Assembly: GCA_012862575.1 (NCBI GenBank)
Contig: BLSF01000020.1
Coordinates: forward strand, 186,001-250,000
Source: Parietichytrium sp. I65-24A
Lineage: Eukaryota > Sar > Bigyra > Thraustochytrida > Thraustochytriidae
Length of the DNA stretch: 64,000 nt
Reading direction: 5' to 3'
This document shows positions 63,341 through 64,000 of the stretch, piece after piece. The translations under genes were made by a program, and so were the position numbers. The notes below the pieces were generated by a model. It was not told the origin of the DNA. It made no database searches and saw only the letters and a program-made list of their open reading frames with translations. Within the stretch, counting starts at the first letter, position 1; each line of letters opens with the position of its first letter.

Positions 63341-64000
63341 GTTGGATGTTGCCACAAAGCAATGCTCGCAGATGGGCCGATTCCCGCTTTGCAGCCGTCT
63401 TGTGCTCGAGGTTCACAGTCCAAGCAGAATCAGAATACAACATAAACTTAGCAGGATTACATTTTGTCAGCAGGAGAATAGCTACTTTTATGCGGAGCTT
63501 ACAGAGAAGACTCACCGGTTGCAAGGGCAATGGACAGTGATGCAAACTATTGCACAGACCTCCTACTTTTTTGATGTTGGTCGGCAGCTGAATATTTGAT
63601 TGACCTTGGAATAAAACCACTCTCGTTCAACCTTGTTCATAGTTCGTAGCAGAAGGACAGGATGGATGCGCATGGCAGCGCGCGGCCTAGAGGTTGGCCA
63701 ACTCGGGCACTGTTGACTGTTGTCGTGAGTGTTTAGTGTCGATGTCATATCGGCGCACGGGAGCACGTGAGGAAAGAAGCTGACTCTCATGGCCACTGGA
63801 CTAAAAGGATGAAGTGACTCTATCTAGTACGAAGGGCGTTCACTCACCCGTGGTGTGTCAAATTGCATGCCTCTTGAAGAGTGAGTGGGATGATCACTCT
63901 GGTCGAGCTGGCTGCATATCCCCTGTGACTGCAAACCATTTGAATGAATTCTTTTGATTGATTGACTGTGAATAAACCTGCCTGGAAGCGAGTCCGCACA
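63341..64000. promoter_or_regulatory. Upstream region of the myosin gene, to window end
   Basis: A strong donor-like sequence on the minus strand (CCG|GTGAGT, intron base 1 near 63515) lies about 175 bases upstream of the myosin ATG, suggesting an untranslated 5' exon and leader intron. No other gene is recognised before the window ends. Confidence 0.35.

Overview
The window is nuclear DNA from a microbial eukaryote. The evidence is GT-AG introns (mostly 63-119 bp, donors mainly GTAAGT-like), mitochondrial-type presequences, U2AF35, CK2 beta, a GANP/Sac3 mRNA-export protein, a myosin, and a tubulin tyrosine ligase-like enzyme that points to cilia or flagella. No plastid genes, transposons, CRISPR arrays, rRNA or tRNA genes were recognised. 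The bZIP protein with an NTF2-like tail and the general gene mix make me lean towards a heterotrophic stramenopile such as a labyrinthulomycete. That assignment is inference and is weak.

Layout. 1-11 kb: the 3' part of a YHYH/FG-GAP/Calx-beta secreted protein with one frameshift, a membrane-anchored Asp/Glu racemase, an unknown multipass membrane protein and a TTLL enzyme. 11.5-17.7 kb: two head-to-head alpha-amylase-family (GH13) paralogs with signal peptides and C-terminal membrane anchors. 17.8-21.1 kb: a six-exon multipass membrane protein with a C-terminal GDPD phosphodiesterase domain. 22-30 kb: a Ser-rich protein, a PLP enzyme, a RING plus OSCA/TMEM63-like membrane protein, and a PhoD-type phosphatase. 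31-40 kb: an unknown presequence-bearing membrane protein, CK2 beta, a fusion of NAT9 acetyltransferase to an OvoA-type methyltransferase, U2AF35 and a permuted NlpC/P60-type protein. 40-50 kb: a low-complexity protein, a four-EF-hand protein, a bZIP protein with two NTF2-like domains, a BMT5-type rRNA methyltransferase, a small membrane protein and a mitochondrial class II aldolase. 51-63 kb: a 2115-residue FG-RRM-Sac3 protein and a myosin with an ankyrin-PH-ankyrin-C2-like tail.

Genes are dense. Many are arranged divergently around 0.6-1.9 kb spacers or convergently with very short spacers. Two places show coding overlap. Splice junctions were worked out by hand and checked by reading-frame arithmetic; every multi-exon model sums to a whole number of codons, except that the RING-OSCA model needs one base removed. 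No shared pathway links the neighbours, which fits a eukaryotic gene-dense region rather than an operon. The most unusual items are protein architectures: NAT9::OvoA-C methyltransferase, RING::OSCA-like, bZIP::2xNTF2, and the myosin tail. The two apparent single-base frameshifts (near 1,091 and 27,148-27,152) could be assembly errors and should be checked first.
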